Part shown: one piece after another, positions 15,557-23,738 of the stretch
How positions within the stretch are numbered: position 1 is the first letter of the stretch
Layout: the number at the start of each line of letters is the position of its first letter
Source of the DNA: SIG78 sp045587205
GTDB lineage: Bacteria > Verrucomicrobiota > Lentisphaeria > Victivallales > Victivallaceae
Direction of reading: 5' to 3'
Length of the DNA stretch: 24,487 bases
Assembly: GCA_045587205.1 (NCBI GenBank)
Contig: JAZNBV010000100.1
Span: 1-24,487, forward strand
Position numbers and translations under genes: made by a program
Notes under the pieces: generated by a model
Database searches by the model: none
What the model was told of the DNA's origin: nothing
Seen by the model: only the letters and a program-made list of their open reading frames with translations

Positions 15557-16831
15557 ATGAAATTTGCCCCCGCCGATCCGCGCAACTGGTTTTGCCGCAA
15601 ACGCTTTGGTATGTTTATACACTGGGGTGTTTATGCCGTGGGTGGAATTCACGAGCAGGAAATATGGCGCTATAATACCCCGCTGGAAGTTTACCGGCGT
15701 TACAGCGAAGTATTCAACCCGGTAAAATTCGATCCGGCACGCTGGTTGGATATGATCCAGTCCAACGGTATGGAATATCTGGTATTTACGGTCAAACATC
15801 ACGACGGCTTCTGTATGTTTGACACAAAATATACCGATTACAACATTATGAATACGCCGTACAACAGAGATATTACCGCAATGCTGGCTGAAGAGTGCCA
15901 TAAACGTAATTTTCCGCTGGAATTATATTATTCGTGCGTGGATTGGCACCACCCGGCATACCCCAACACCGGACGGCATCACGAAATAAATACCGATCCC
16001 GGGCAGCACGATTTTCCGGCATATATGGAATTTCTCAAAGCGCAGATAAAAGAACTCTGCACCAATTACGGAACCATCCACGGCATCTGGTGGGATATGA
16101 ATGTACCCAAATATATCGATCCGTCAGTCAATGACCTTATCCGCAGCCTCCAGCCGTGCGCGGTGATCAACAACCGCGGATACGATGCCGGGGATTATTC
16201 AACGCCGGAACGCAATTTTGCCGAAACCGGATTTCACGCGTTCGGCAATCTTACTGAAGCGTGCAATTCACTGGGAATGAACAGCTGGGGATACAGAAAA
16301 AATGAAGATTACTTCTCCTGCCGCAAGATCAAGCGCGATATAGCATTATTCACCTCGCTGGGTGGTAATTTTCTGCTTAACGCGGGGCCGGATGCCGACG
16401 GGGTCTTTCCCCCGCAGGCGCTGGATATACTTGCAAAAACCGGCAAATGGTATCAACAGCTCGCCCCGGCATTGACCGCCGCGCCGTACCCTGAAATCAT
16501 CGGCAATAAAAGCGCCACCGCCACGGTAAAAGATAATGTGCTTTATGTCATACTGCTTGATACCCCGGTCGGTGGAACGCTGCGTCTGAACAATATAACT
16601 GCTCTGCCGGAAAAAGCGGTTCTGCTGAATAATCAACAGCAGATAGCCTGCACGCTGGAGCCAACATCCTACACATTGAATTCGCCGCCGTGTCTGCGGC
16701 TGCGCGGTCTGCCGGCAGATATTATGCACGACGATGTGTGGGTAATAGAGTTAACCTTTAACAGCAATATCACTGTTCCCGAGACCGGCGATATTCAAAC
16801 CATAGAATCAGGCAGCCAGACAGATCTGTAA
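15557..16831 (+). CDS. Alpha-L-fucosidase, glycoside hydrolase family 29
   Basis: A 424-residue GH29 enzyme expected to release L-fucose from glycans by a retaining mechanism. The barrel begins NWFCRKRFGMFIHWGVYAVGG (HWG at 22-24) and continues with FTVKHHDGF (77-85), both strongly conserved in the family. GIWWDMN places the likely nucleophile at D170. SWGYRKNEDY and GGNFLLNAGPDADG follow, and a short beta-rich domain ends the protein. There is no signal peptide, so it probably acts in the cytoplasm on imported oligosaccharides. The acid/base residue cannot be assigned by eye. It is 14 bases ahead of an endonuclease/exonuclease/phosphatase-fold gene, and the two are probably one transcript. 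Confidence 0.9.
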   Translation: MKFAPADPRNWFCRKRFGMFIHWGVYAVGGIHEQEIWRYNTPLEVYRRYSEVFNPVKFDPARWLDMIQSNGMEYLVFTVKHHDGFCMFDTKYTDYNIMNTPYNRDITAMLAEECHKRNFPLELYYSCVDWHHPAYPNTGRHHEINTDPGQHDFPAYMEFLKAQIKELCTNYGTIHGIWWDMNVPKYIDPSVNDLIRSLQPCAVINNRGYDAGDYSTPERNFAETGFHAFGNLTEACNSLGMNSWGYRKNEDYFSCRKIKRDIALFTSLGGNFLLNAGPDADGVFPPQALDILAKTGKWYQQLAPALTAAPYPEIIGNKSATATVKDNVLYVILLDTPVGGTLRLNNITALPEKAVLLNNQQQIACTLEPTSYTLNSPPCLRLRGLPADIMHDDVWVIELTFNSNITVPETGDIQTIESGSQTDL

Positions 16832-16845
16832 AACAAGGAGTTTAT

Positions 16846-17574
16846 ATGAATGAGTGTACTGTGAAAGTAATGCAGTGGAATATCCACCACGGCGAAGATG
16901 TAAACGGCAGAATCGACCTCAAAAAACAGGCAGATGTGATACTACGGTGCAATCCTGATGTGGTGGCGATCAATGAAGTGGACAAAAATTCACCGCGCAC
17001 CAACTTTATCGATACACCGGCAATGCTGGCAACTTTGAGTGGTATGATCCCCATTTTCGGGGCAACTATGGTCAGACCGCCGGAAGGGTTGTACGGCAAT
17101 TTGATTCTGTCGCGTTTCCGGGTCAATTTTATCGGTTCGTGGCTTATTCCGGCGGTTGCCAGCGAAAGCCGCGGAGTAACACTTGTGGAAATAATGGCAC
17201 CCCAGCCGTTCTATCTGGCAGTCACCCATTTTTCGCACCGGCAGAATCCGGAAGAAAATGCCGTCCGCGTACAGCAGGCACAAGCCATTCTGACCAAGAT
17301 CAGCCAATTTGCCACTGACCGGCCGGCAATCATCATCGGCGACCTTAACTGTGCACCGGACAGCGATCCGATAAAGGCGTTTGAAGCCGCCGGATACCAG
17401 ATCGGAGAGCCGCTGTTGAGCCACCCTGCGTATGCTCCGGAACGGGCGTTGGATTATATAGTGTACAACAAACAGGACAAGCGCCTGGAACTCATTGACC
17501 GCCATACAGTTGACGAAAAAGTCACCTCCGACCACCTGCCGCTGTTAAATACCCTTAAAGTAAAAGCCGAATGA
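16846..17574 (+). CDS. Endonuclease/exonuclease/phosphatase family protein
   Basis: A 242-residue hydrolase of the DNase I/phosphodiesterase superfamily. The catalytic set is complete: WNIHHG (N12), NEVD (E44), NLILSR, THFSH (H128), GDLNCAPDS (D156, N158), LDYI (D203) and SDHLPL (D229, H230). Families with these motifs hydrolyse DNA, sphingolipids, inositol phosphates or other phosphodiesters; no marker points to one of these. It has no signal peptide. AAGGAG is seen eight bases before the ATG. The close coupling to the fucosidase suggests, but does not prove, a role in catabolism of a phosphorylated or complex glycan. Confidence 0.82.
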   Translation: MNECTVKVMQWNIHHGEDVNGRIDLKKQADVILRCNPDVVAINEVDKNSPRTNFIDTPAMLATLSGMIPIFGATMVRPPEGLYGNLILSRFRVNFIGSWLIPAVASESRGVTLVEIMAPQPFYLAVTHFSHRQNPEENAVRVQQAQAILTKISQFATDRPAIIIGDLNCAPDSDPIKAFEAAGYQIGEPLLSHPAYAPERALDYIVYNKQDKRLELIDRHTVDEKVTSDHLPLLNTLKVKAE

Positions 17575-17612
17575 TCCGCAGCCGCTGCTGACACAGACAA
17601 ATCAACTTTTTA

Positions 17613-17639
17613 GCGGCATTTACTTGCAAAAAATGCCGC
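17613..17639 (+). other. Nine-base-pair hairpin between the phosphatase-fold gene and ribBA
   Basis: GCGGCATTT (17613-17621) pairs perfectly with AAATGCCGC (17631-17639) around a nine-base loop. It lies 38 bases after the upstream stop codon, as expected for a transcript end, but lacks a T run on either strand. It could be a poorly U-tailed terminator or a 3'-end stabiliser. Confidence 0.4.
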
Positions 17640-17648
17640 CGCATTGTA

Positions 17649-17657
17649 TGTTATAAT
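17649..17657 (+). promoter_or_regulatory. Extended -10 promoter of the riboflavin operon
   Basis: TG-T-TATAAT matches the extended -10 consensus exactly (TATAAT at 17652-17657). No -35 hexamer is found at 17 bases, which is tolerated with extended -10 elements. Transcription would start near 17664, about 58 bases before the ribBA ATG. Confidence 0.6.
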
Positions 17658-17694
17658 TTAAGCGTGCGCGTACGCGCGAGCGTGAGAATTATAA
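17651..17694. promoter_or_regulatory. Large imperfect dyad overlapping the rib promoter
   Basis: Outer arms TTATAATT (17651-17658) and AATTATAA (17687-17694) are perfect reverse complements. They flank a 12-base perfect palindrome GCGCGTACGCGC at 17666-17677, with the centres offset by one base. AGCGTG is repeated directly at 17661-17666 and 17679-17684. The dyad covers the -10 box and start site, so it looks more like an operator than a leader hairpin. No FMN riboswitch sequence is recognisable in 17575-17721. Confidence 0.45.
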
Positions 17695-17721
17695 AAATAA
17701 ACCAGTGGGGTATATCAATAT

Positions 17722-18918
17722 ATGGCTGTAAAATTTGACCCGATCGAAGAGATAATCGCCGAGCTTCAGCAAGGCAGGATGGTGGTCGTGACCGATGATG
17801 AAAACCGCGAAAATGAGGGCGATCTGATTGCAGCGGCAAGTCTCTGCACGCCGGAAACAATCAACTTTATGGCAATGCACGCCCGCGGTCTGATCTGCGC
17901 GGCGATCACTGAAGAACGCGCTGCGGAGCTGAAACTCAATGTGCCTGTTAATATGGCGGATCCTTTCCGGACGGCGTTTTCTGAAAGCGTGGACTACAAA
18001 TTCGGCACCACCACCGGCATATCTGCATTTGACCGCGCGCGCACGGTAGCGGCTTTGATCGATCCGGCAACTGCACCGGAAGATTTCATCAAACCCGGAC
18101 ACCTTTTCCCGGTGGTTGCACGCAAAGGCGGCGTACTGCGCCGCGCCGGTCACACCGAAACGGCGGTCGATCTGATGCGTCTTGCCGGGCTTGCCCCCGC
18201 CGGGGTGATCTGCGAAATTATGAATCCTGACGGTACAATGGCGCGTCAGGCACAGCTGGATGTTTTCCGTAAAGAACACAACCTCAAGTGGTGCACGGTT
18301 GCGGATCTTATAGCGTACCGCCGCAAGCACGAATGTCTGATCGAACGCGGCGAAGTGGCGCGTATGCCGACGGCATTCGGCGAATTTGCCATCAAGGCAT
18401 ACCGCAGCAAAGTCGATAATCTTGAACACGTTGCATTGGTCTATGGCGATGTGGAAGGCAAAGAAAATGTGCTGGTGCGGGTGCACAGCGAATGTCTGAC
18501 CGGCGATGTTTTTGCCTCAAAGCGCTGCGATTGCGGCGAACAGCTGCACAAGGCTATGGCAATGATCGCAGAAAACGGTTCAGGTATTCTGGTTTATATG
18601 CGTCAGGAAGGGCGCGGTATCGGTATATTCAACAAGATCCACGCCTACAAACTGCAGGATCAGGGTTTGGATACGGTTGAAGCCAACGAAAAACTCGGCT
18701 TCCCCGCCGATTTGCGTGATTACGGCATCGGTATGCAGATATTGCTTGATCTGGGAGTCAAATCAATCCGGCTGCTGACAAATAATCCCGCCAAGATCGC
18801 CGGCATTTCCGGCTATGGAGTAACAATTACCGAACGGGTGCCGATTGTCATACCGCCGGGCAAAGAAGATGAATTCTATCTGGCAACCAAGCGCGACCGG
18901 ATGGGGCATTTGATCTGA
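17722..18918 (+). CDS. ribBA: Bifunctional 3,4-dihydroxy-2-butanone-4-phosphate synthase / GTP cyclohydrolase II
   Basis: Supplies both precursors of riboflavin. Residues 1 to about 205 form the RibB domain, with the acidic loop TDDENRENEGDLIAAA (24-39), FGTTTGISAFDRA, GHLFPVVARKGGVLRRAGHTETAVDL and CEIMNPDGTMAR. Residues from about 206 form the RibA domain, with zinc ligands C258, C269 and C271 (ECLTGDVFASKRCDCGEQL) and the RQEGRGIG loop (284-291). Both halves look intact, and length 398 is normal for the fusion. The nearest ribosome-site-like GGGG is 11 bases from the ATG, longer than usual. It is the first gene of the riboflavin operon. Confidence 0.95.
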   Translation: MAVKFDPIEEIIAELQQGRMVVVTDDENRENEGDLIAAASLCTPETINFMAMHARGLICAAITEERAAELKLNVPVNMADPFRTAFSESVDYKFGTTTGISAFDRARTVAALIDPATAPEDFIKPGHLFPVVARKGGVLRRAGHTETAVDLMRLAGLAPAGVICEIMNPDGTMARQAQLDVFRKEHNLKWCTVADLIAYRRKHECLIERGEVARMPTAFGEFAIKAYRSKVDNLEHVALVYGDVEGKENVLVRVHSECLTGDVFASKRCDCGEQLHKAMAMIAENGSGILVYMRQEGRGIGIFNKIHAYKLQDQGLDTVEANEKLGFPADLRDYGIGMQILLDLGVKSIRLLTNNPAKIAGISGYGVTITERVPIVIPPGKEDEFYLATKRDRMGHLI

Positions 18919-18959
18919 ATATAAATTTTTTACATAAAAAACAAAAAAGGAGTCTAATT

Positions 18960-19436
18960 ATGGCTAACATCAAAACTTATGAAGGCAACTTGCAGGCAAC
19001 CGGTCTCAAATTCGGTCTGGTGGCGGCGCGTTTCAACGATTTCTTTGTCAGTCATCTGGTCGAAGGCGCAGTAGATACCATTGTGCGTCACGGCGGTAAT
19101 GCTGATGATATCGCCCTGGCGTGGGTGCCGGGTTCGTACGAAATACCCTTTGCCGTCAAAAAAATGCTCGATTCCGGCAAATACGATGCCATCATTGCTA
19201 TGGGCGTAGTTATTCAGGGTGCCACCCCGCACGCCGGCTACATCAACAACGAAGTAGCTAAATCCCTTGCCCAGCTGGGTATGGAATCCGGCACCCCGGT
19301 AACTTACGGTATGATCACTGCGGACAATATCGAACAGGCAATCGAACGCAGCGGCACCAAAGCCGGCAACAAGGGTGCCGATGCAGCACACGCCGCCATT
19401 GAAATGGCCAACCTCAACAAGGCGCTGGCCAAATAA
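18960..19436 (+). CDS. ribH: 6,7-dimethyl-8-ribityllumazine synthase
   Basis: Condenses the pyrimidine from RibD with dihydroxybutanone phosphate from RibBA; it normally assembles as a pentamer or 60-subunit shell. In 158 residues the family landmarks are ARFNDFF (R24-F25-N26, substrate contact), WVPGSYEIP (55-63), GVVIQGATPHAGYI (82-95, with the catalytic-position H91) and GTKAGNKGADAAHAAIEM. A strong AAGGAG site precedes the ATG. The gap to ribBA is 41 bases without a terminator. Followed by nusB, a common neighbour of ribH. Confidence 0.95.
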   Translation: MANIKTYEGNLQATGLKFGLVAARFNDFFVSHLVEGAVDTIVRHGGNADDIALAWVPGSYEIPFAVKKMLDSGKYDAIIAMGVVIQGATPHAGYINNEVAKSLAQLGMESGTPVTYGMITADNIEQAIERSGTKAGNKGADAAHAAIEMANLNKALAK

Positions 19437-19471
19437 TTTGATTTTTACGCAGAAGATATTTGATTGATAAA

Positions 19472-19981
19472 ATGAATTACGAAAACGAAATCTCAACCCC
19501 CGGCGCCGCCCCGGAGCGTCTGCACAACAAACGCGTCGGGCGGGAACTGGCAATGCAGTACCTTTTCCAGTGCGCCATAACCGGAGAAAATTTCTCGCTG
19601 GCAAGCTGGGAAGCATTTCTGGAACAGGGCAATGAAAATCACAATCTTACCGGCAACCGTTACGGCCGCAAATGCCGGGAATATGCCGAAAAACTGATTG
19701 AAGTGTGCGTAAATGATTCGGAACGCATCGATCAGACTATCAAAGATGTTGCCCGGAACTGGTCACCGGAACGCATTTCGGCAGTAGATTACGCCATACT
19801 TAAAGTGGCGATCGCTGAAATGCTCAACTTTGCGGATGTGCCGCCGGTAGTCAGCATTGACGAAGCCGTGGCAATCACCCGCGATTACAGCGATGAACGC
19901 GCCTGTGACTTTGTCAACGGTATATTGAACGCGGTAAAAGGCACTCTTGACCGCCCCGCACGCGAAGGGATGAAGAACTGA
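19472..19981 (+). CDS. nusB: Transcription antitermination protein NusB
   Basis: RNA-binding factor that joins NusE (S10) at boxA to prevent early termination in rRNA operons. The N-terminal KRVGRELAMQYLFQ is the family start. The C-terminal half ISAVDYAILKVAIAEML, VVSIDEAVAITRDYSDERACDFVNGIL is diagnostic. I chose ATG at 19472, giving 169 residues; an in-frame TTG at 19460 would add four residues (MIDK) and has AGAAG just upstream, so it cannot be excluded. The last base of the stop codon is the first base of the ftsY ATG, so translation is coupled. Confidence 0.92.
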   Translation: MNYENEISTPGAAPERLHNKRVGRELAMQYLFQCAITGENFSLASWEAFLEQGNENHNLTGNRYGRKCREYAEKLIEVCVNDSERIDQTIKDVARNWSPERISAVDYAILKVAIAEMLNFADVPPVVSIDEAVAITRDYSDERACDFVNGILNAVKGTLDRPAREGMKN

Positions 19982-20904
19982 TGTCGATTTTTTCGGTATT
20001 CAAACGCGGTCTGCAAAAGACTGCCATCGGCGTATCCCGCTCCATAGCCGGATTCTTTACCGGCGAAAAAAAGTGGGATGCTTCAGCGTTTGAAGAACTT
20101 GAATATGCCCTTATTGCGGCGGATTTCGGAGTAAAAGCCGCAGGTGAAGTGGTCAAAGAACTCAAAGATGCCTACGAACTTGGCAAAATAGCCACCAGCG
20201 CGGATATTTATACTGAAGCCTCACAGCTTACAGCCAACATATTGCGCACTCATCAGCGGCCGCTGGCAATGCCGGAAAACGGCGTTCCGCTGGTGATATT
20301 GATGGTCGGAGTCAACGGTTCAGGCAAAACTACCACCGCCGGGAAACTGGCTCACCAGTGGCGTCAGGCCGGTAAATCGGTGGTGCTGGGGGCGGCAGAT
20401 ACTTTCCGCGCCGCCGCCGTGGAGCAGCTTCAGCTGTGGGGCAGCCGTACCGGTTCAACAGTGATTGCAGGCAAACCCAATGCCGACCCCGCCAGCGTGG
20501 CATTCAACGCTGTGCAGTATGCTGTGGAAAATCACTCCGATATAGTCCTGATTGATACCGCCGGCAGACAGCAGACCCGCAAAGCACTTATGGATGAACT
20601 CGGCAAGATCGTGCGCGCCATCGGCAAAGCCTGTCCCGGCGCGCCGCACGAAGTATGGCTTACTGTGGATGCCAGTCTGGGCTCAAATGCCTTGAGTCAG
20701 GCGCGCGAATTCAGCAAAACCGCCAACCTTACCGGCTTGGTGCTGACCAAACTTGACGGCAGCGGCAAAGGTGGTATGGCAGTGGCTATTCACCGAGAAT
20801 TTGAACTGCCGACCTTCTACACCGGTTTTGGAGAAGCTCCGGAAGACCTGCAGGAATTTGATCCGGAACTGTACGCACTGGCACTCTTTGACAACGGTAA
20901 TTGA
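19981..20904 (+). CDS. ftsY: Signal recognition particle receptor FtsY
   Basis: Membrane-associated GTPase that receives ribosome-SRP complexes. The N helical domain is residues 1-90. The NG GTPase follows, with G1 GVNGSGKTTTA (110-120), G2 DTFRAAAVEQL (140-150), G3 DTAGRQQ (192-198) and G4 TKLDGSGKGG (256-265). At 307 residues it lacks the long acidic A domain of E. coli FtsY, which is the usual state in many phyla. Short basic/aromatic N-terminal residues (MSIFSVFKRG) can serve membrane binding. Its RNA partner, the SRP RNA, is in the same window at 10341. Confidence 0.95.
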   Translation: MSIFSVFKRGLQKTAIGVSRSIAGFFTGEKKWDASAFEELEYALIAADFGVKAAGEVVKELKDAYELGKIATSADIYTEASQLTANILRTHQRPLAMPENGVPLVILMVGVNGSGKTTTAGKLAHQWRQAGKSVVLGAADTFRAAAVEQLQLWGSRTGSTVIAGKPNADPASVAFNAVQYAVENHSDIVLIDTAGRQQTRKALMDELGKIVRAIGKACPGAPHEVWLTVDASLGSNALSQAREFSKTANLTGLVLTKLDGSGKGGMAVAIHREFELPTFYTGFGEAPEDLQEFDPELYALALFDNGN

Positions 20905-20917
20905 AAGATTTTTTATT

Positions 20918-21958
20918 ATGCGCAACACCACAGCAGAAGACCGCAAATATATGAAACGCGCTCTGGAACTGGCGCGTTTGGCGTGGGGTAAAACCTCGCC
21001 CAATCCTATGGTGGGTGCTGTGGTGGTGAAAAACGGCAATATTGTCGGCGAAGGTTATCATCATAAAGCCGGAACGCCGCACGCGGAAGTCCACGCGCTC
21101 AATGCCGCCGGAGCAAACGCAAAAGGCGCCACGATATATGTAACACTCGAACCCTGTTCAACTTACGGCAGAACTCCGCCCTGTACCGAAGCAATAAAAA
21201 AAGCCGGAATCAAACGGGTGGTTGCCGCTACGGAAGACTTCAATGGCAAACACGCCGGAAACGGTTTTACAATACTCCGCGATGCAGGGATCGAAGTCAA
21301 GGTCGGGGTGTGCAGAAAAGAAGCGCAGGAGCTGAACAAGGCGTTTTTTTCGCACATCATCCGCAAAAGACCTTATGTGCTGCTGAAAATGGCGATGACT
21401 CTTGACGGCAAGATCGCCACTGCTTCCGGCGACAGCAAATGGATAACCGGCACAGCGGCGCGGCAGCGGGTTCAGGAGTTGCGCCGGTGGTGCGATGCAA
21501 TTATGGTCGGCGGCGAAACAATGCGCCTTGACCGCCCCGGATTGATTGTGCGCGAGCCGGAAGATTGGCAGGATCAGCCGCAGAAAATCATCTTTACCCG
21601 CCAGGATCGATCGGCAGTTCAAAAGGAATTTTTTCCCGGCGATCCGGCGGTGATGACCGCCGCGCCGCAGAATCGCGCGCAATGGCTGGAACTGCTGCAC
21701 TCTCTCGCTGAAAAAAATATTATGGCATTGCTGCTGGAAGGCGGCGGCGAACTGGCTTCATCGGCATTGCAGAATAAAATAGTTGATGAAGTGGAATTTC
21801 ATATAGCCCCCAAGCTCCTGACCGGGCGCAACAGCCGCAGTGTGGTTGGCGGCAGTGATCCATTAAAACTTGCTGAAGCGCTGGAATTGGACAAATTTCA
21901 AGTGCGCCGCGCCGGACGCGATCTTATTTTAAGCAGCAAAGTTAAATACAGGGATTGA
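20918..21958 (+). CDS. ribD: Bifunctional diaminohydroxyphosphoribosylaminopyrimidine deaminase / reductase
   Basis: Performs the second and third steps of riboflavin synthesis. The N-terminal deaminase domain has the zinc site H55-A-E57 (TPHAEVHAL) and C80/C89 (LEPCSTYGRTPPC). The reductase domain starts near residue 150, with LLKMAMTLDGKIATASGDSK, VGGETMRLDRPGL and LLLEGGGELASSAL (NADPH-binding glycines). I start at ATG 20918, giving 346 residues, because an upstream in-frame extension runs through ftsY and matches nothing. SPNPMVGAVVVKNG close behind the start is the normal RibD beginning. ftsY ends 13 bases before it. Confidence 0.94.
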   Translation: MRNTTAEDRKYMKRALELARLAWGKTSPNPMVGAVVVKNGNIVGEGYHHKAGTPHAEVHALNAAGANAKGATIYVTLEPCSTYGRTPPCTEAIKKAGIKRVVAATEDFNGKHAGNGFTILRDAGIEVKVGVCRKEAQELNKAFFSHIIRKRPYVLLKMAMTLDGKIATASGDSKWITGTAARQRVQELRRWCDAIMVGGETMRLDRPGLIVREPEDWQDQPQKIIFTRQDRSAVQKEFFPGDPAVMTAAPQNRAQWLELLHSLAEKNIMALLLEGGGELASSALQNKIVDEVEFHIAPKLLTGRNSRSVVGGSDPLKLAEALELDKFQVRRAGRDLILSSKVKYRD

Positions 21959-21960
21959 TT

Positions 21961-22599
21961 ATGTTTACCGGATTGATTCAAAAATGCGGTTTTCTCCGCA
22001 AACGCGAAGCGCTGACACTGGAAATTGAAGTAACAGATATCTGGAATGATCTGGAATTCGGCGAAAGCATTGCCGTGAACGGTACCTGTCTTACTCTGGA
22101 AAAACAGCAGGGCTGTATTCTTACATTCCATACCCTTGCTGAAACGCTCAAGCGCACCAATCTGGGGCTTTTAAAACCCGGCAGCAAAGTCAATCTGGAG
22201 CGTGCGCTGCGGATCGGTTCACCGCTGGATGGACATATTGTCACCGGTCACGTCGATGCTGCTGCCAAGATCCGCAACTGGCTCGAACGCCCCGGCGGAG
22301 ATATGGAACTTACCGTGGAACTGCCGGAAAATATTGCCCATCTGGTCGCGGAAAAAGGTTCGATTGCCATTGACGGTGTATCACTTACTGTGGTGGCTGT
22401 GCGCGATGGTGAATTCACGGTGGAACTTATTCCTGTAACGCGTAACAACACCGCCCTTGTTGACCGCAGCGCCGGTACGCCGGTCAATCTGGAAGCCGAT
22501 GTAATGGCGCGTTATGCCGCCAGATGTCTGCTGGTGCAGAATCAACACAACAGCAATGTAACTATGCAGAAATTGTTTGAAGCCGGATTTGTCAAATGA
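21961..22599 (+). CDS. ribE: Riboflavin synthase, alpha chain
   Basis: Dismutates two lumazine molecules to riboflavin and the RibD product, acting as a trimer. The 212 residues start MFTGLIQ, the almost invariant family start. Two lumazine-binding repeats are visible: residues 1-96 with SIAVNGTCLTL and 97-200 with GSIAIDGVSLTVV. HIVTGHVD lies at the start of the second. It begins two bases after the ribD stop, and its stop overlaps the next start (ATGA). A TTG six bases upstream is in frame but lies within ribD and is unlikely. Confidence 0.95.
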   Translation: MFTGLIQKCGFLRKREALTLEIEVTDIWNDLEFGESIAVNGTCLTLEKQQGCILTFHTLAETLKRTNLGLLKPGSKVNLERALRIGSPLDGHIVTGHVDAAAKIRNWLERPGGDMELTVELPENIAHLVAEKGSIAIDGVSLTVVAVRDGEFTVELIPVTRNNTALVDRSAGTPVNLEADVMARYAARCLLVQNQHNSNVTMQKLFEAGFVK

Positions 22600-23387
22600 G
22601 CAATTCACTCATAAAATGCGGCATTTCACTGCCATTTACAGATATTGCGAATTTCCGGGCTCTGGATGATCTGCCGGAGGCTTTTGAGTTTGTGGAGCTG
22701 CGCGGCGATGTGGTAAAATCGGCAGCTCTGCTGCAAAAAGAACATCCGGTATTGCAGGAATTTGAGTTTTTCAACTTCCGCGATCTGATAGATTCATCGC
22801 TGACCTGTCAGTTGACCCCGGAAAACCGTGCGATTGTTCAGGAATATAAAAAAGAGCTGCGCGAACTCTTCAACTATGCTCATAACTGCGGTGCGGAAAC
22901 TGCCGGGATCGATCCGGATTGGGAGCAATTATCCGCCGATAAAAACAAGTTGGAGCTTTTCAACGATATATTGCGCGCCACCGCCGGTGACCGCGAAAAT
23001 TACCAAATCGATCTGGCGATCGCAGTACGGCTCCCGGGTTCCGGCGGCATACCGGTCAAGGACGCGGCTCAATTGCTGAATAAATTGTGCTGTCACCGCG
23101 TTAAACTGGCTCTGGATATACATCCGCACGAACTGCTGGCAGCTCCGGTGGAATGGGAGAAACTGCTGGCAAATTTCCGTTTCAACACCAGCTGCGTGCG
23201 TTTTTGCTATCCCAGCGAGTTGGGGAACAAACTTTTGTATCAGCATATCGAACCGGTTGTAAAGGTTTTGAAAAAATTTAAACAGAATATATATGTATAT
23301 ATCGCCCCTTCCGGAAAAGCCGATTTCAATGAATTGGCTGATTTGATAAATTTCATCGGGCAGGAGAATCAGATAAATGAGAGCTAA
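22596..23387 (+). CDS. Hypothetical protein, possible TIM-barrel (sugar isomerase/epimerase-like)
   Basis: A 263-residue protein I cannot assign to a known function. Its spacing of short beta strands and helices resembles a sugar phosphate isomerase/epimerase-type TIM barrel: strands at IKCGISLPF, FEFVELRGD, ETAGIDP, IDLAIAVRLPG, RVKLALDIHPHE, SCVRFCYPSE and IYVYIAPSG. DIHPHE and ELRGD could supply metal ligands, but a complete catalytic set is not evident. There is no signal peptide or membrane segment. It overlaps ribE by four bases and the following small gene by 11 bases, so it belongs to the riboflavin operon at least in transcription. The fold assignment is inference from pattern only. 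Confidence 0.6.
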   Translation: MSNSLIKCGISLPFTDIANFRALDDLPEAFEFVELRGDVVKSAALLQKEHPVLQEFEFFNFRDLIDSSLTCQLTPENRAIVQEYKKELRELFNYAHNCGAETAGIDPDWEQLSADKNKLELFNDILRATAGDRENYQIDLAIAVRLPGSGGIPVKDAAQLLNKLCCHRVKLALDIHPHELLAAPVEWEKLLANFRFNTSCVRFCYPSELGNKLLYQHIEPVVKVLKKFKQNIYVYIAPSGKADFNELADLINFIGQENQINES

Positions 23388-23622
23388 TGATGACGATTTG
23401 CGCCAGCGGATGCTGCTGGGGCTGGGGTTTGACAGCAAAGACGGCCATAAACGCTATACCAAAGGCGAAGACTTTGTGCTGATGGGCGGCTCTGAAGAAA
23501 CTCACGAAAAAATGACCGAAACCGCTATCAAAGTCAGCGAAAAACTCGCTAAACGCGGCAAAACCATACGCACCGCCAGCGAAGAAGAACTGCGCGACAC
23601 TTTCGGAGAACTGAACGGCTGA
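23377..23622 (+). CDS. Small conserved-looking hypothetical protein
   Basis: An 81-residue acidic-basic helical protein (MRANDDDLRQRMLLGLGFDS...) with no cysteines and no membrane segment. The central part KRYTKGEDFVLMGGSEETHEKMTE and the later KVSEKLAKRGKTI resemble, from memory, short uncharacterised proteins in Planctomycetes and Verrucomicrobia; I cannot verify this. AGGAG lies ten bases before the ATG. The 11-base overlap with the preceding gene suggests coupled translation. The function is unknown. Confidence 0.7.
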   Translation: MRANDDDLRQRMLLGLGFDSKDGHKRYTKGEDFVLMGGSEETHEKMTETAIKVSEKLAKRGKTIRTASEEELRDTFGELNG

Positions 23623-23738
23623 AGAGAATATGACGATGCAAACTTTTTTGAAGTTTTGCAGCAGCCCCATTTTATACTGACGAAACCGACCGGTACCGGA
23701 AAATTCATATAAAAACGGAAAAATACGCAAAACAGGAC

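Noticed and set aside
17575..17721. FMN riboswitch upstream of ribBA
   Set aside because: None of the conserved RFN helices or the GGGGC start could be found, and the leader after the promoter is too short for the element.
17689..18486. Minus-strand open frame of 265 codons
   Set aside because: It is antisense to ribBA; the His/Arg-rich product is a mirror of the RibBA coding bias.
20753..20917. N-terminal extension of RibD by 55 residues
   Set aside because: It overlaps ftsY in another frame and has no similarity to RibD; the ATG at 20918 gives the normal RibD start.
23691..23738. CCGGTACCGG palindrome as a terminator after the riboflavin operon
   Set aside because: The palindrome leaves no loop large enough for a stable hairpin and no T run follows.
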